A stretch of 64,000 nucleotides of DNA from Medicago truncatula (lineage: Eukaryota; Streptophyta; Magnoliopsida; Fabales; Fabaceae): contig NC_053045.1 in the NCBI RefSeq assembly GCF_003473485.1, positions 36,058,494 to 36,122,493 on the forward strand, read 5' to 3'. A model generated the notes under the pieces. The model worked only from the letters and a program-made list of their open reading frames with translations, was not told the origin of the DNA and did not search any database. The translations under genes and the position numbers were made by a program. Numbering within the stretch: position 1 is the first letter of the stretch; each line of letters opens with the position of its first letter. This document shows, in pieces, positions 33,937 to 45,033 of this stretch.

Positions 33937-34630
33937 TCTCTTAGCCTCATTCCCCCAACCAAGGATCATACACTCAATTTTCACCATTAGATCAAACAGT
34001 ACCAATAGTACACAATAAAACAATCCATCTATTCCTCATTCAATATAACTAAAAATAACAACAATATTTAGAAACATAGTAAGAGAGAGTGATAGTGATG
34101 AGTACTACTAACCAAGCCAAATCCACCTCTAGGGCACCAAGCTTGTCCTAGCATTTTTGAAGAACGAATCCCATACCACTCTGGAAGACTAGTTTTCCCC
34201 AGAATGATAGCACCAGCATCCCTTAGCTTCGAAACCACGTGCGCATCACGTGGAACCTTCGATCCCAACAATGCATAAGAACCTGCTGTTGTATTTAGTT
34301 TATCAAAAGTGGCAATACTGTCTTTGATCAAAACAGGTATCCCATGAAGCATTGAACGGTCACGATCTTCTCGTCTCTCACAATCAGCCTTGTCAGCTTG
34401 ATCTCGTGAGTCAGGATTGAGTTCCAATACAGCACCAAGTATTGGATTGAGGACATTGATTCTGTGTAAGTAAAAGTCAACGAGCTGTCTTGAAGTGAGT
34501 GAGTTTCGTGTGAAGGCATCTTGTATGTCTTCTATTCATTGATTGTAAAATCTGAACATTCATCTATTGCATTGATAAATGCCACTGCAAATAACATTAG
34601 AGAAATACAAACTTTGGTTCTTGTTGCCAT

Positions 34631-35602
34631 TTTTATTTTGTTGAAACTAAGATGGATAAAATATATATTAGTAACTTGAATTCAAAAAGATATTAGTAAC
34701 TTGAATTCGGGTCAACTTCTTGGGTGGATAAAATATATTAAATGCATTTTTGCCCCTCTAATTTTTAAAAACTTGTGATTTTGTCCCCTAACAAAAATAT
34801 AATAATATTGACCCATAACTTAAAAGATAAGGGACCAACGTTGTTGAGAAGACGTCACATATCTCAAAATAGATGGCAAAAATTGCTATTTTTTTACAAT
34901 AAGGTGCCAAAATTGTTATTTTTTAAAGTTAAGAGGCGAAAATAGCAACATTTTGTAAAGTTAGGGGACAAAATTGCAATTCTTTTGTTAAGGGGCCAAA
35001 ATCAAAACCTTTGAAAAGTTAAGGGATTAAAATTACACTTAAGACTATTAACAATAAGATAAATGCTAACGAGTGCCGGCACTTTTTAAATGCCTTAAAT
35101 GGTACTCCCTCCGTCTCTATATCTAAGCACTCATTTAACTTTATTTTTGTCCCTAAGTGCGTTTGGTTTGCAAAACAGTAAGTACTAGACAGAATAGACT
35201 AGTACAAGATAGAACAGCACATGACAAATTTGTATCTTATTGATTTTTTTATAAGATTCTTGGGGACGAAATGCTATTTTGGTATTTTAGACAACTTGTA
35301 TGTGGGACAAAAAGTTGTGTTGTGGTTTGGTGAGGGACAAAAATATCAATTTTTCTCCTGTCCCTTGCCTCCAGTTTGTCTTGTACCAAAACAGTTTTAC
35401 AAATCAAACACTAGACAACTTGAGTTGTTCTGCCCTTTGCTTCATTTTTTAGCAAATCAAATGCACGTGTCCGTTTGATGATCAGGATATGATAGATGCA
35501 TGATATGATATAAAGCTGGATAGAGATAAGATATAATATGATAAGCATTAATCATATCATGTGTTTGATGGCCACATGATAACAAACAAGATATCATTAT
35601 AA
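34631..35602. other. Upstream flank of the amidase pseudogene, no gene seen
   Basis: The 34730-35040 part repeats phrases of the type AAGGGGCCAAAATCAAAACC, a dispersed legume repeat. At 35102 a half mariner-MITE end (TACTCCCTCCGTCTCTAT) appears without a partner. Confidence 0.4.
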
Positions 35603-35803
35603 TTAAATGAAGGGTCATGTTAACCAGTGTCTCTGCCTCCCGGGGCACCGGTTAAGGAAGCCAAAAGAAAAAATTGTAAATAAAAAAAGACATTTTTTTA
35701 AACTTTTAATGCATTCACTGCACAGCTTTCAATACAAAATATTATTATATTTGCTTCCTTAACTAGTGTCCGGGGGCATCGGTTAACATTTTCCTTAAAT
35801 GAA
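35603..35803. mobile_element. MULE-type MITE, 183 bp, with 9-bp target duplication
   Basis: The element is 35612-35794 between identical TTAAATGAA repeats (35603-35611, 35795-35803). The left end GGGTCATGTTAACCAGTG and the inverted right end GGAAAATGTTAACCGATG are relatives. The core carries CCGGGGCACCGGTTAAGGAA. It is the same family as 23781 and 39914; the 9-bp duplication places the family in the Mutator group. Confidence 0.8.
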
Positions 35804-36199
35804 AAACTTGCTCTCATAATTAATTAAATATTGTAAAAATGACATGTTATTAATTATAATAGAAAATGCATGCTATCATAATTTAAAAAATGACAATATT
35901 TTAAAAATGGCAAAATCTCAAGATAATAAATAAAGAATGATCTTCTAATTCCATCAGGATAATTTCTAACACAACTTATACTCAGGATAGAAATTACAAA
36001 GGAAAGTTAGGATAGGATAGGAAAATGGTTTATTTTATCTTATCACTTAGGTGCATCAAATATGAGATTTAAGCATAATATGATTAATGTATCATATCAT
36101 GGCTCCCTATCCTCACCATTAAACGGACCTAAATGTAAACCTCTTTTCAAGTTACTAGATACATTTATTTATTTATTTCCTAAACATATTCCTAATTAA
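35804..36199. other. AT-rich intergenic DNA, no gene seen
   Basis: Short ATGATA-rich words repeat between 35490 and 36110. No coding signal. Confidence 0.35.
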
Positions 36200-36488
36200 T
36201 ACTCAATCCGTTTCAAAATGAGTGTCGCTTTAGCCAAAAAAAATTATTTCAAAATAAATGTCACTTTACATTTCCAATACAACTTTAATTTTTTTCTTCC
36301 AACTTTACCCTTAATAAATACTCAAACTTTTCTCTCACACACAATTTTCAGTGTAACTTTAAGTTTGTCTTATTCTTATAAAGTAAGGTTATTTTAGTAA
36401 AATTGCTATGACATTTGACTACTTTATTCCATTCCTTAATCCGTGTGCAATTGGTTAAAGTGACACTCATTTTGAAACGGATGGAGTA
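36200..36488. mobile_element. Stowaway/mariner-type MITE, 285 bp
   Basis: The element is 36202-36486. CTCAATCCGTTTCAAAATGA at the left is matched inverted by TCATTTTGAAACGGATGGAG at the right, with TA on both sides (36200-36201 and 36487-36488). The termini are characteristic of plant Tc1/mariner MITEs. Confidence 0.85.
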
Positions 36489-36724
36489 CTACTAATTTAC
36501 CTTGAAATATGAAAAGTCAAATTTAATACACATACAAACAAATGATAATTTGGCAATATTAACACACAAAATAGACATATTAATTACACTAACAACTTTT
36601 CTTAAAAAATGTGAAAAAAGCAAAGAGAACTTACATATAGTTACAGAGGGAGTAAGTTTTATGAAAGTTTGTGTATCCAATGTATTAGAAATTGAAATAC
36701 TTAATTTTTTTAAAGAATAATTAC

Positions 36725-38628
36725 TTAGGTACCGTTTGATCAGACTTTTTTACGGTCTAAAAGCTACTTTAAAACAAAGTTAAAATAAAGCTCTTTAAGA
36801 AAAAGGCTAAAGTTGTTTGGTTTCTTTATTTTTTTTATTTTTTTTTAGTTCTAAAGTTATTTTTGAGTTAAAAGCTGTTTGGCAAAATATTGTACAAAAC
36901 TTTGAATTTATTATTTTTTTGTGGTGTCCGGGGTTCGAACCCGGGACCTTGCATATATTTATGCATTGTCTATAAATAAAAAAACTTTGAATTCATTATG
37001 AATTAACATAATAAATAAAAAAAATGTCTAAAATATTTTTTGAAGGGAAAAAATGTTTAAAATATAAAAGAGGCTCAATGACGTTTATTTTTACCAATAC
37101 TATATTTACTCAATGACGTTTATTTTGTGTAACATGAATACAAATTTGTATCATCATATAAACGACTTGTTAAATATTTGAATAGGAGAAATAATTTAAG
37201 GAGGCTCAAATAATAACATAAATAATATCAAAGTAGTTTGGAAAATTAAAAACAATAATCATCTTTTTTTTTTTTGAAAAAGACATAAATCATCACAAAC
37301 TCAAACATTTCTACTCTTCATCAACGCAACTCTTATTTGATTTCTTACTTTACTCTCCATCAACGCAACTCCTATTTGATTTCTTACTTTATCCATGTAG
37401 CCTCCATCTTGCACTCTTCCTGGATTATATGAACTAATTTCTTCATTTATATTGCTTTCTTCGTCAGGCTCAATCATATATTCAGAGATAACATCACATT
37501 TATTAAACTCTTCATCTTCAACTCCACACATTCGAATAAAGTTGTGGAGTGCTGTTGTTGCAACTATGATCTTTTGTTGTTTGATTAGTGAAAATGGTCG
37601 CATATCACATAAGATATGCCACCTTTTTTTTCCAAACTCCAATTGTTCTTCAATGACATTTCTCAATGAAGAATGTGCATGGTTGAACACTTCATGGATA
37701 CCTTCTACTTGACTACCATCTCTAAAATCAGGAATGTATAAGTGTGTATATATAATGAGAATAATTGGTTTTTTCTTTTCCAATTATACTCTATAACAAA
37801 TTTTGTTATAAGAATACCATATTTTTAGTTTTGGTCAAAAAGATAAGAATTTATATTATATAATATTATATTTGTTACATTGCTGGTGTCATTGAAAAAG
37901 ATATGTTTAGTTTTTTTAATAAGAAAAAGATATGCATAGTTTGTTACAATACAAATGTGTAAATTATATATAAGTATAATTTTTTTAGGCAACTACACTT
38001 GTACTTTTAATTAAAATCAAAATTTTATAAAAATAATTATACGCATTACACAACACTAACAAAAATTATACGCATTAGCATAACAAAAAAAAAAACAGAA
38101 AGAGGAACATAAAGTATTACTCTAAACGCTAATGTGTGTGTATTTCCGTGGTTGAAGAAAGGGAATAAAAATATTCGGTGTCATTCATTGACAACGTGAA
38201 TACAAATATTTGCAAGGTTGTGATGATCAAAAGATATTGAAATTAATATATAAGTGATAAAAAAAGATAATAAAATTCCTTAAAAAAAATAGATAATAAA
38301 CTTAAATGGAACCTCATTAAAAAATTAAATGGACCGGTTAAAAAAAATAAAATAAAATAAAATGGAAGAAAAAAGCATATTGAAAAAATAAAACAAAAGG
38401 TTGCCGGCGGGAGTTGAAGAGAGATGCTTGTGAAATAAATTGGGGAGAAATAGTTTTTTGAAGTAGCATTCAACAACTTTTGGTTAAAGCTCATTCCATT
38501 CAATTTTATGAATTCTAAAAAAAAAAAGTACTTTTTTTCGAAGATACTTTATTGATATTGTGTTTGGCCTAGCTTCTCCTTAAAAACGTAGAAAAACTGA
38601 AAAAAAAACCGAGGCAAACGGTACCTTA
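36725..38628. mobile_element. PIF/Harbinger element with truncated transposase, 1.9 kb
   Basis: The element is 36728-38625. The ends GGTACCGTTTGATCAGAC and, inverted, GGTACCGTTTGCCTCGG lie beside TTA duplications (36725-36727 and 38626-38628). It contains the C-terminal part of a Harbinger transposase on the minus strand, so it is a deletion derivative. Confidence 0.85.
37301..37783 (-). pseudogene. PIF/Harbinger transposase, C-terminal remnant
   Basis: The 160-residue frame includes FNHAHSSLRNVIEEQLEFGK and KQQKIIVATTALHNFIRMCG, the last block of DDE_Tnp_4 (the Glu of RNVIE is the third catalytic residue). The first two Asp motifs, and most of the protein, are absent from the element. The C terminus carries a tandem duplication (KVRNQIGVALMES then KVRNQIRVALMKS) made by a repeat of about 45 bp at 37313-37392. 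Confidence 0.8.
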
Positions 38629-39360
38629 ATTTAAAATACTAAAGAATGTCTCATGATACTCGTTAGCATGAAGGAAGCTAATTGAAAATCATGAAGGAAT
38701 CATGAAGGTTAATTATTTTCAGATTTAGGGGCTAATTAAAAATCAATTTGGGAATTTTACAAGTTAGGATTCTTGAATTATAGATATATTTTAATTTCAG
38801 AAATTTTTAATTCTAATTATTTAATTTTATGATTATATTTTAATATTAATGACATGGAAATAAGTGTTCTAGTGATAGACCATGTAAGCAATGTCATGTA
38901 GGATCACATCATTAACGGACACGCCACAACAGCCTTATCGCTCCACTTCTTAACATCCCCACTCCAACTACCTCAACCACCTTATATCTCCCGAACTAAG
39001 GTAACAACTAAACAAGGACATCCATGGGCATGTCCATCCCAGTCATGACCATTTATTGACACCGTCTGCTAGTTATTTTATGTCCATGTACTATGCAATG
39101 TATCGGACTCGAGCTGAATCCAATGCTCTCTATGCGTTAAATAAGTGTCTGGTTCTTATAAAATTTTCAAATTTCGCTTTTAAGTCCCTCTAAATTTTTT
39201 CTTCAAATTTTGCTCTACATATTTCCTATCACCACTTTTGCTCTTGTGTATCCTTCATATTTTTGAATGATTTTTTTTTCCTTCTAAGAATGTTTAGAAT
39301 ACTATAAGAATCTCTTCCAAAAAAAATTCATATTTAATTCATCCTTGTTAAAAAATCGTA
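38629..39360. other. Intergenic DNA, no gene seen
   Basis: AT-rich at both ends; a less AT-rich 38880-39130 stretch holds no recognised frame. Confidence 0.35.
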
Positions 39361-39363
39361 TGC

Positions 39364-39543
39364 AGCGTGGGGTGGAAAAGAAGGTCTTCAACTCTTATGG
39401 AAGCCGTCGTGGCAATGATGAAGTTATGTCTAGGGGAACTTTTGCCAACATAAGAATTGTAAACAAGCTATTGAACGACGAAGTTGGCCCCAAGACTGCA
39501 CATTCCAACAGGGGAGAAGCTTTATGTTTTTGATGCAGCAGAG
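39364..39543 (+). pseudogene. Aconitase exon fragment
   Basis: A stretch coding [20 protein letters not shown], then [18 protein letters not shown] and, after a 2-bp loss near 39500, [11 protein letters not shown] in another frame. This is the conserved core of plant aconitate hydratase ([16 protein letters not shown] is a swivel-region motif). An acceptor-like TATGCAG precedes it and a GTGAGT donor follows, so one genomic exon with its splice sites was copied, not an mRNA. No other aconitase exon was found nearby. Confidence 0.85.
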
Positions 39544-39619
39544 GTGAGTTGCCCTAACCAACCAAGAGGGACATGCTTTTTATTACTGTTTTTGAGTTTT
39601 CCAAGTGTCATACGTAGTT

Positions 39620-39795
39620 TTTTCCATATGATGCTTTGCAATGGTCTTACATAAACTGCTTATTGCAATAATGGATTAAATATGAATGGAATTGATGATG
39701 AAGTAGTTGCTTGTTGCAAGACTCGATTAAGTATGAATTAAATTGACGAATGCAGTTGCTTATTGCAAGAATTGATTAAGTATGAATTAAAGCAC
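39620..39795. repeat. Degenerate tandem repeats of about 55-60 bp
   Basis: Units of the type GCTTATTGCAAGAATTGATTAAGTATGAATTAA recur three times with divergence between 39655 and 39790. Confidence 0.5.
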
Positions 39796-39913
39796 ACCAC
39801 AAAGTTATTAATTGTTTTTTAAAGTTTTTAAAGTTATTTGCAAGAATTGTTTTTAAAGTTATTTACTTATGATTTAATTTTTATGATCAACTTATTAATT
39901 GTTTTTAAAGTTA

Positions 39914-40155
39914 GGGTCATGCTAACCGGTGTCTCCGGGGCACTGGTTAAGCATACAAAAAAAGGAAATTCTTACCATAAAAGGAAGTTTTGTTGACTTA
40001 TTTATGGATTAATTAAACAATTTTCAATGCAATAATTAACATATAATTTCTCTTTTTATTATCCTTAACCGGTGCCCCCGGGGCACAGGTTAAGCATACA
40101 AAAAAAGGAAATTCTTACCATAAAAGGAAGTTTTGTTGACTTATTTATGGATTAA
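39914..40155. mobile_element. MITE of the CCGGTGCCCC family with an internal tandem duplication
   Basis: It starts GGGTCATGCTAACCGGTG. The block from GGTTAAGCATACAAAAAAAG through TTATTTATGGATTAA occurs at about 39945-40013 and again, nearly identical, at about 40082-40155. It has the same core as the elements at 23781 and 35612. The right terminus is not clear. Confidence 0.6.
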
Positions 40156-40199
40156 GCACACCACAAATATTGTTCTGTTTTTTTTTTTTTAAGGAAATA

Positions 40200-41352
40200 C
40201 TAGTTACAAACCCATGCGAGGTTTAATAACGTATCTTGAAAAAAAATTGTTCCAAAGGAAAAATGAGTAAATTAATGAATATTGCACAAACATTATAAAT
40301 CTTTATCAGAATATTTATGAAAGTTTTACCAAGTCTTGAATAGAGATTAATATTTGTGAAATTGTGATGATTGATAAAAGAATTAAAAAGGATAAAGGGT
40401 ATAGAAATAAATTTATTAAAGAATTAAAAATTTGTTTAAACTTATTTTTGTTACAATTTAGGCCTAAAAAAAATATTGGACTTCATTGAGTTTCTCTCTA
40501 ATTTTTTTATCAGGCTTGAAGCTATGACTCTGAGTTTGAAAACTGCAAAATTCACAAAAATTATTGAAGAAAGACTATAAACAAATAAACGGCATCGCTC
40601 AAAAATGAAATCATATTTGGCTATAGTGATCAAGCAAACAAAAAAAGGAAGCATATTTTTTTTTTTGGGCAAGAAAAGGAAGCATGTTAAATACCTATAA
40701 TCAATGGATTCTAATTGCATAGGGGTGACACATATACTTTCTCTGTCTAGTCATCAATGAGAGTGATTGTTTTGCGCTTTCCTTTCAGAATTGTTCTTGA
40801 CGCCTCGTTTTGGAAATGCTAAACAGGAAAATAACTGCAATATTAGTCTGATGCATATTAACATGGATAAGATGTATGTGAATATAGTACATATAATTTA
40901 TAAAATGAAGGTAACATAACTGATTTTAAGCTAAAGAAAATGTATCATGACTTCTAATTTATCTTCCTATAAAGTCTAGATAAATGCATCCATGTGCATT
41001 ATATGTACCCTATTGACCAATTAACATTGTTGAAACAAATGGAAATTAAGCATCACTCCTGCATGTGCATCTATAGCTAGCACCATTTGACATTGATGTC
41101 TTCGAACATTTGGTTAGGATTGAATTTAGCTGTTTTTCAAATAGTAATGCAATATGTATCCTAACACAAACTATGCACAGGAAATAAAGAATAATGCAAT
41201 ATGTATTTTTAATTTGTGCGTAAAAAAACTCAAAACATGTTTGTGCATAAAAAAAGTAGACCTTGACTAAGTTTATAAATTCAGCAATTGGTCTAACTTG
41301 AGACATATTGGAAAAATCCTTCTACAAAGTACGTTGAGAAGAAGCCGAACGG
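40200..41352 (-). mobile_element. Helitron-like fragment 1 with RPA-like exons
   Basis: On the minus strand, ATGGGTTTGTAACTAG at 40201-40218 followed by T resembles a Helitron 3' terminus (CTAG after a decayed hairpin). Upstream in the same orientation are coding fragments: TKCSKTSMSNGASYRCTC (about 41050-41110), the Cys pattern of the RPA1 C-terminal zinc finger, and an NxVSRxILKGK...TITL-like exon at about 40720-40810. The same two blocks, in the same order, are in fragment 2 (54775-56335). Similarity to fragment 2 ends abruptly at about 41352. Plant Helitrons often carry RPA-like genes. The Rep/helicase is not present here. Confidence 0.55.
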
Positions 41353-41438
41353 AGGTAGTATTTCGTATTGTGTTGTGTGTTATTCTGTTCTGAATGTTAA
41401 TTGTTTGCTCTCTCTCTCTCTCCCTCCCTCCTCCCTAG

Positions 41439-42302
41439 GTATATCAGCAAAATTGCAAAAGGCAAAGTCCCCAAACGCCGCCGTTCAGGTACATCTATAT
41501 TTACATGCATTTTTTGTATTGTAATCATAAACTAGTTGACAGATTCCAACGTCCCCAAATGCTTTTTTCATTTTTTTTTGGTGTTGTAACGGTGTTTCGT
41601 TGCGTAATGACTTTCCGGCCTGATTTTTGTTCACTCTGTAAAAACGTTGAAAAAAACTTCGACCTATACCCTTTTTATAGCAGCCTTTTTCTCTCTTGAT
41701 AATGGACATTTTTTTTTTTGAAGGAAAAAAAAAATTAAAGGAAAAAAAAACTGTCCATTACCTTGGATTAGGGTTTTAGATCATTCTTTTTTAATTTTTT
41801 TCCTTTGATTATTGTTAGCTGTTGGCACCAAGAACAAGAAGGTCAAGAAGAACATGAGAATGTAAGTCCTCTCTTACTTCCTTCCTTCCTTATTTTGTCT
41901 CTCTATTCATCCATTATTGCCTTCTTTTTTGTTTTCATTTCAAACTGTAGAAGTATTTGGAACTCCTCAAACCCTTGTTTTCATAACTTATGCAGGGACG
42001 TAAGCCAAATTTCCCTGGATGTTTCAAGCAACTCAGAGTCGGATCAACATGACAAAATTCTTGAACATCCAACATCCTGTAAAGAACCAATTCCTTCCAG
42101 AACTACAACAACAATCAAGAAGTACAAGTACAGATCGTTTGAAAAGACTCATCAAAATACTCGTGTGGATGTTTCAAGCTACATTGATTTTAAGAGTTAT
42201 CTTGATTATTGTTCAATACAGGAAAAGGGACCAGTCTCTTTCAATGTATCCGACAGCGTGGATTCAAATGACTACAAGAGAATTCTGCGAGGTCTAATAT
42301 AG
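41439..42302 (+). pseudogene. Unrecognised three-exon coding region, probably decayed
   Basis: Exons 41439-41488, 41819-41861 and 41997-42302 join in phase under GT-AG rules. They read YISKIAKGKVPKRRRS, then AVGTKNKKVKKNMRM, then DVSQISLDVSSNSESDQHDK, and end at a TAG. The first two exons are very basic (nuclear-localisation-like); the third is Ser/Asp-rich. Beyond the stop, another frame continues open (SGRLDKIKHPRSNHLP, EEMRKVYHVVGPYYRVIIKP) to about 42547, so a frame break is likely. No start Met exon was found: sequence upstream is Helitron-like. The family is not recognised. Confidence 0.4.
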
Positions 42303-42589
42303 CAACAAAAAGTCTGGTCGACTTGACAAAATTAAACATCCAAGATCCAATCACCTCCCACTACCAGTCGTAACTTGTGCGACAGTAGAGGAAATGAGAA
42401 AAGTTTACCATGTTGTTGGCCCTTATTATAGGGTCATTATAAAACCAGACAGCTCCCTTCCCCCGAAGCAGAAAAACAAAAGGTGGGCGGCAATGCTGGA
42501 ATTTTCTGAAACTTGCCAGATTCCTGACCACAACTGTACTCCATATTAGTGCTGATGTCAGGTTCCAGACTCTTTTCAACAATGATTTA

Positions 42590-43355
42590 GAATTCTAAAA
42601 TATTTTCAGTGTTGCGAGTCGATGAAGTGACCTTGCATAAGACTATATTACTACTAAGTTTATTTTTCAATTTGGTGTTTATTACTTTATTCTAGACTAG
42701 TTTGTGGTTTGTCTTTGCAACTTATTTCTATGTGTGAACGCATTACTACTCTTCTTGTGATAATTATAGATCTTTCATTTTGGCAAATTATGATTGCATA
42801 ATTTAATGTTTCAACTAAATTATAATAATCCTATATAATGTCTTGTTAGTTGTTTGATAGTTACGAATATTATTCCTTTTACTTGCTGAAGAAGCAACAT
42901 AAATATAAACTAGAATCACCGTTTAAAAAATTCTTATGGGGTGGGGGAGAGGATTCTAGGAATGAAGCTGTTGTGTTGGTTTTTTCATCTATTTTTGTAA
43001 GTAGATTCCCGGAAGTTTTTTGAGTTGCAGCTGATTTTGTTTTTTGTTAGGATCTATCTGAAAGTTTAGTGTTGTCTCTGGTGTATCTTCTGTGTCCCGC
43101 TCCTTCAGACTTGTCAAAGGGGTTATGAATCTCTTTGAGTAGGATAAATTTCAATTTGTAGTTTTTTTTTTTTTTTGTCTGGTTCTGTCCATTGATCGAG
43201 TATCAAAGTGGTTTAGGAGTATAAGGATGTAGTGTCATAGCAGTTCAGGAGTTTTGTGCAGTCTTTGTCATTGTTAGATTCCTTTGCTTCCTGCACTGTT
43301 GCGTGGTTTCCACGAAGCTATCAGTAGTTTCACTATCATTCATATCAGTATCAAT
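42590..43355. other. Intergenic DNA, no gene seen
   Basis: No recognised frame on either strand. T-rich in places (43160-43180). Confidence 0.35.
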
Positions 43356-43356
43356 A

Positions 43357-43650
43357 ATGTACTACATGACACAATTAAGTTATAAAAAAATACATTAAAA
43401 ACATTATTAAACATTAAAACAAACTAGCATCTCAAAATATACTAAATGTTCAAAAAATACATTAAAAACATTAAAACAAACTAGCATCTCAAAATATACT
43501 AAATGTTTAAAATAATTTCTTGTTGTGGTTATACTACATGACACAATTAAGTTATAAAAAAATACATTAAAAACATTATTAACCATTAAAACAAACTAGC
43601 ATCTCAAAATATACTAAATGTTTAAAATAATTTCTTGTTGTGGTTATTCT
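43357..43650. repeat. Complex tandem duplication, about 172-bp unit
   Basis: TACTACATGACACAATTAAG at 43359 begins a unit repeated from 43531. Within the first unit a block of about 60 bp ending CATCTCAAAATATACTAAAT is itself duplicated. Copies are almost identical, so the expansion is recent. Confidence 0.8.
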
Positions 43651-44750
43651 AATGCCCAAAACGTTTTCATAATTTTCTATTAAGTCTTGTTGAAGGTGTT
43701 GGTGAACTTGCTTATCGCAAACATGGTGTCTTCTACGGATGAACTTTTGAAAATCATTATTAGAATTTGTTTAGCGGTGTAGCCGGGTCATTGCTCATAT
43801 GATCAAATGATAATCATGTTGTGCAATATGATACACGTGTCCATTATTATTGAGTTTAAATAGGTGAAGTTACAAGCATAAGGAATTTTTGATACCTATC
43901 TCAATGGGTCTTGAATCTTACAAGCATAAGTTACAAAACAAACATAAACAATGGATTTAGGTTCCTTTGATTGAAGCTAAGAAGATTGATTTTTAATTTT
44001 TTTTTAGATTCCAACTCATGAAGATTGCTTTTTATTAATTGGGTCCATAAAAAGCTTGTTTCTTAATTGCAACACGTGAAGAATTTTTTTTTGAATGTTT
44101 AATTTTAATTTTCTGGTTTTTTTTTTCTAAGAGCAACACGATGAAGATGAAAATGGGTTATAGTATAGTTTCATGGTGGGTTAGCATGCCACCCTACTAT
44201 TATTGTTTGCTATATATATTGTATCATTTTTTTTTGTTTCATAAACATTCATTGATATGTGATTTTATGCATATTGAAATAGACAGTGAACCATGATAAG
44301 AAAAACAGTGAATTCAACAATCACCCTGCAGAATAACAGCATGCAAAAACTCAAACAAAATCATAATACACATTGCACGGGTATTATAATGTGAGATTGA
44401 GTGATCCACCAACAATCAAAACATAGTGTTACTCATTTGATTTAGAATCTAGTTTTTCTTTTTCCCTGAAAAGGCAATTCAGAATCTAGTTTATGTGGTT
44501 TTTCGTTTGCAACTAAAGAAACTTTGATGCTCTCCAAAAACCAAACACAAATTTACTGCCAAGATGTAATTAACGTAGCGATTTTAATATATGGGTTCAA
44601 CAATATCAAACCGAAAATTTCCAATCTATGTTTTCCCTTAAACTTTGCACAGCTTACTAGTCTAAAAGCGAGGATGAAACATAAAGCGTTTTTACCATAC
44701 TCGCTGTAATACAAGGAAAATTACTGCACAGATATGGTAATAAATGCAAA
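43651..44750. other. Intergenic DNA, no gene seen
   Basis: AT-rich, with T runs at 44000-44130. No recognised frame. Confidence 0.35.
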
Positions 44751-44751
44751 A

Positions 44752-45033
44752 TCACTGACGACCTTGCTTGGACTTGTTATTTTGTTGACCAGCTTTGAAG
44801 GAGGCAGATCTGGAAATACAATTCAAAATCGAAATTAAATCGCATAATCTAACTTAACAAAATTATTAAGAGGTTTTGTATCAAATCGTGTTACTATTTC
44901 CAGAAGAAGAAAAAAACTGAAAAAAAAACATACTTGCTAGAATTGGAAGTCTGGTCCTTTGCAGCATTCTGAGAAGTTTTTCCACCCTTCTTCATAGGGT
45001 GAGGAGTAGCTATATGTACATATTTTTCATCAT
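44752..45033 (-). pseudogene. 3' fragment of a plant HD2-type histone deacetylase-like gene
   Basis: Two minus-strand exons, 44934-45033 and 44752-44809, join in phase. They code DDEKYVHIATPHPMKKGGKT, then SQNAAKDQTSNSSK, then SASFKAGQQNNKSKQGRQ and a stop. The VHxATPHPxKKxGKT block followed by a Lys/Ser-rich tail is characteristic of plant HD2 (HDT) nucleolar histone deacetylases. The C2H2 zinc finger that often ends these proteins is absent, and the N-terminal catalytic region was not found upstream. An upstream phase-1 exon is required (the first exon begins mid-codon). Confidence 0.5.

Larger units (their letters stand above)
28992..34630 (-). pseudogene. Amidase-signature pseudogene, broken and split by LINE DNA
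   Basis: Exon equivalents are 34113-34630, 30365-30579, 29976-30218, 29616-29814 and 28992-29324, colinear with the intact copy at 47560-50232 (exons 2-4 have identical lengths of 215, 243 and 199 nt). Lesions: a 7-bp deletion near 34535 in exon 1 that puts a stop at about codon 33; a TAA (30532-30534) inside the amidase signature in exon 2; Asp to His just before the nucleophile Ser (GTETHGS); and loss of about 67 bp at the 3' end, giving a new short tail. Intron 1 has grown to about 3.5 kb with LINE and MITE insertions and a stray amidase fragment. It cannot make a full enzyme. Exon 1 and exons 2-5 may come from different tandem copies. Confidence 0.85.

Noticed and set aside
36932-36955. 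GGGGTTCGAACCCGGGACC, looks like a tRNA T-loop or box B
   Set aside because: No box A, acceptor stem or cloverleaf around it; it is a word common in dispersed legume repeats and lies inside the Harbinger element.
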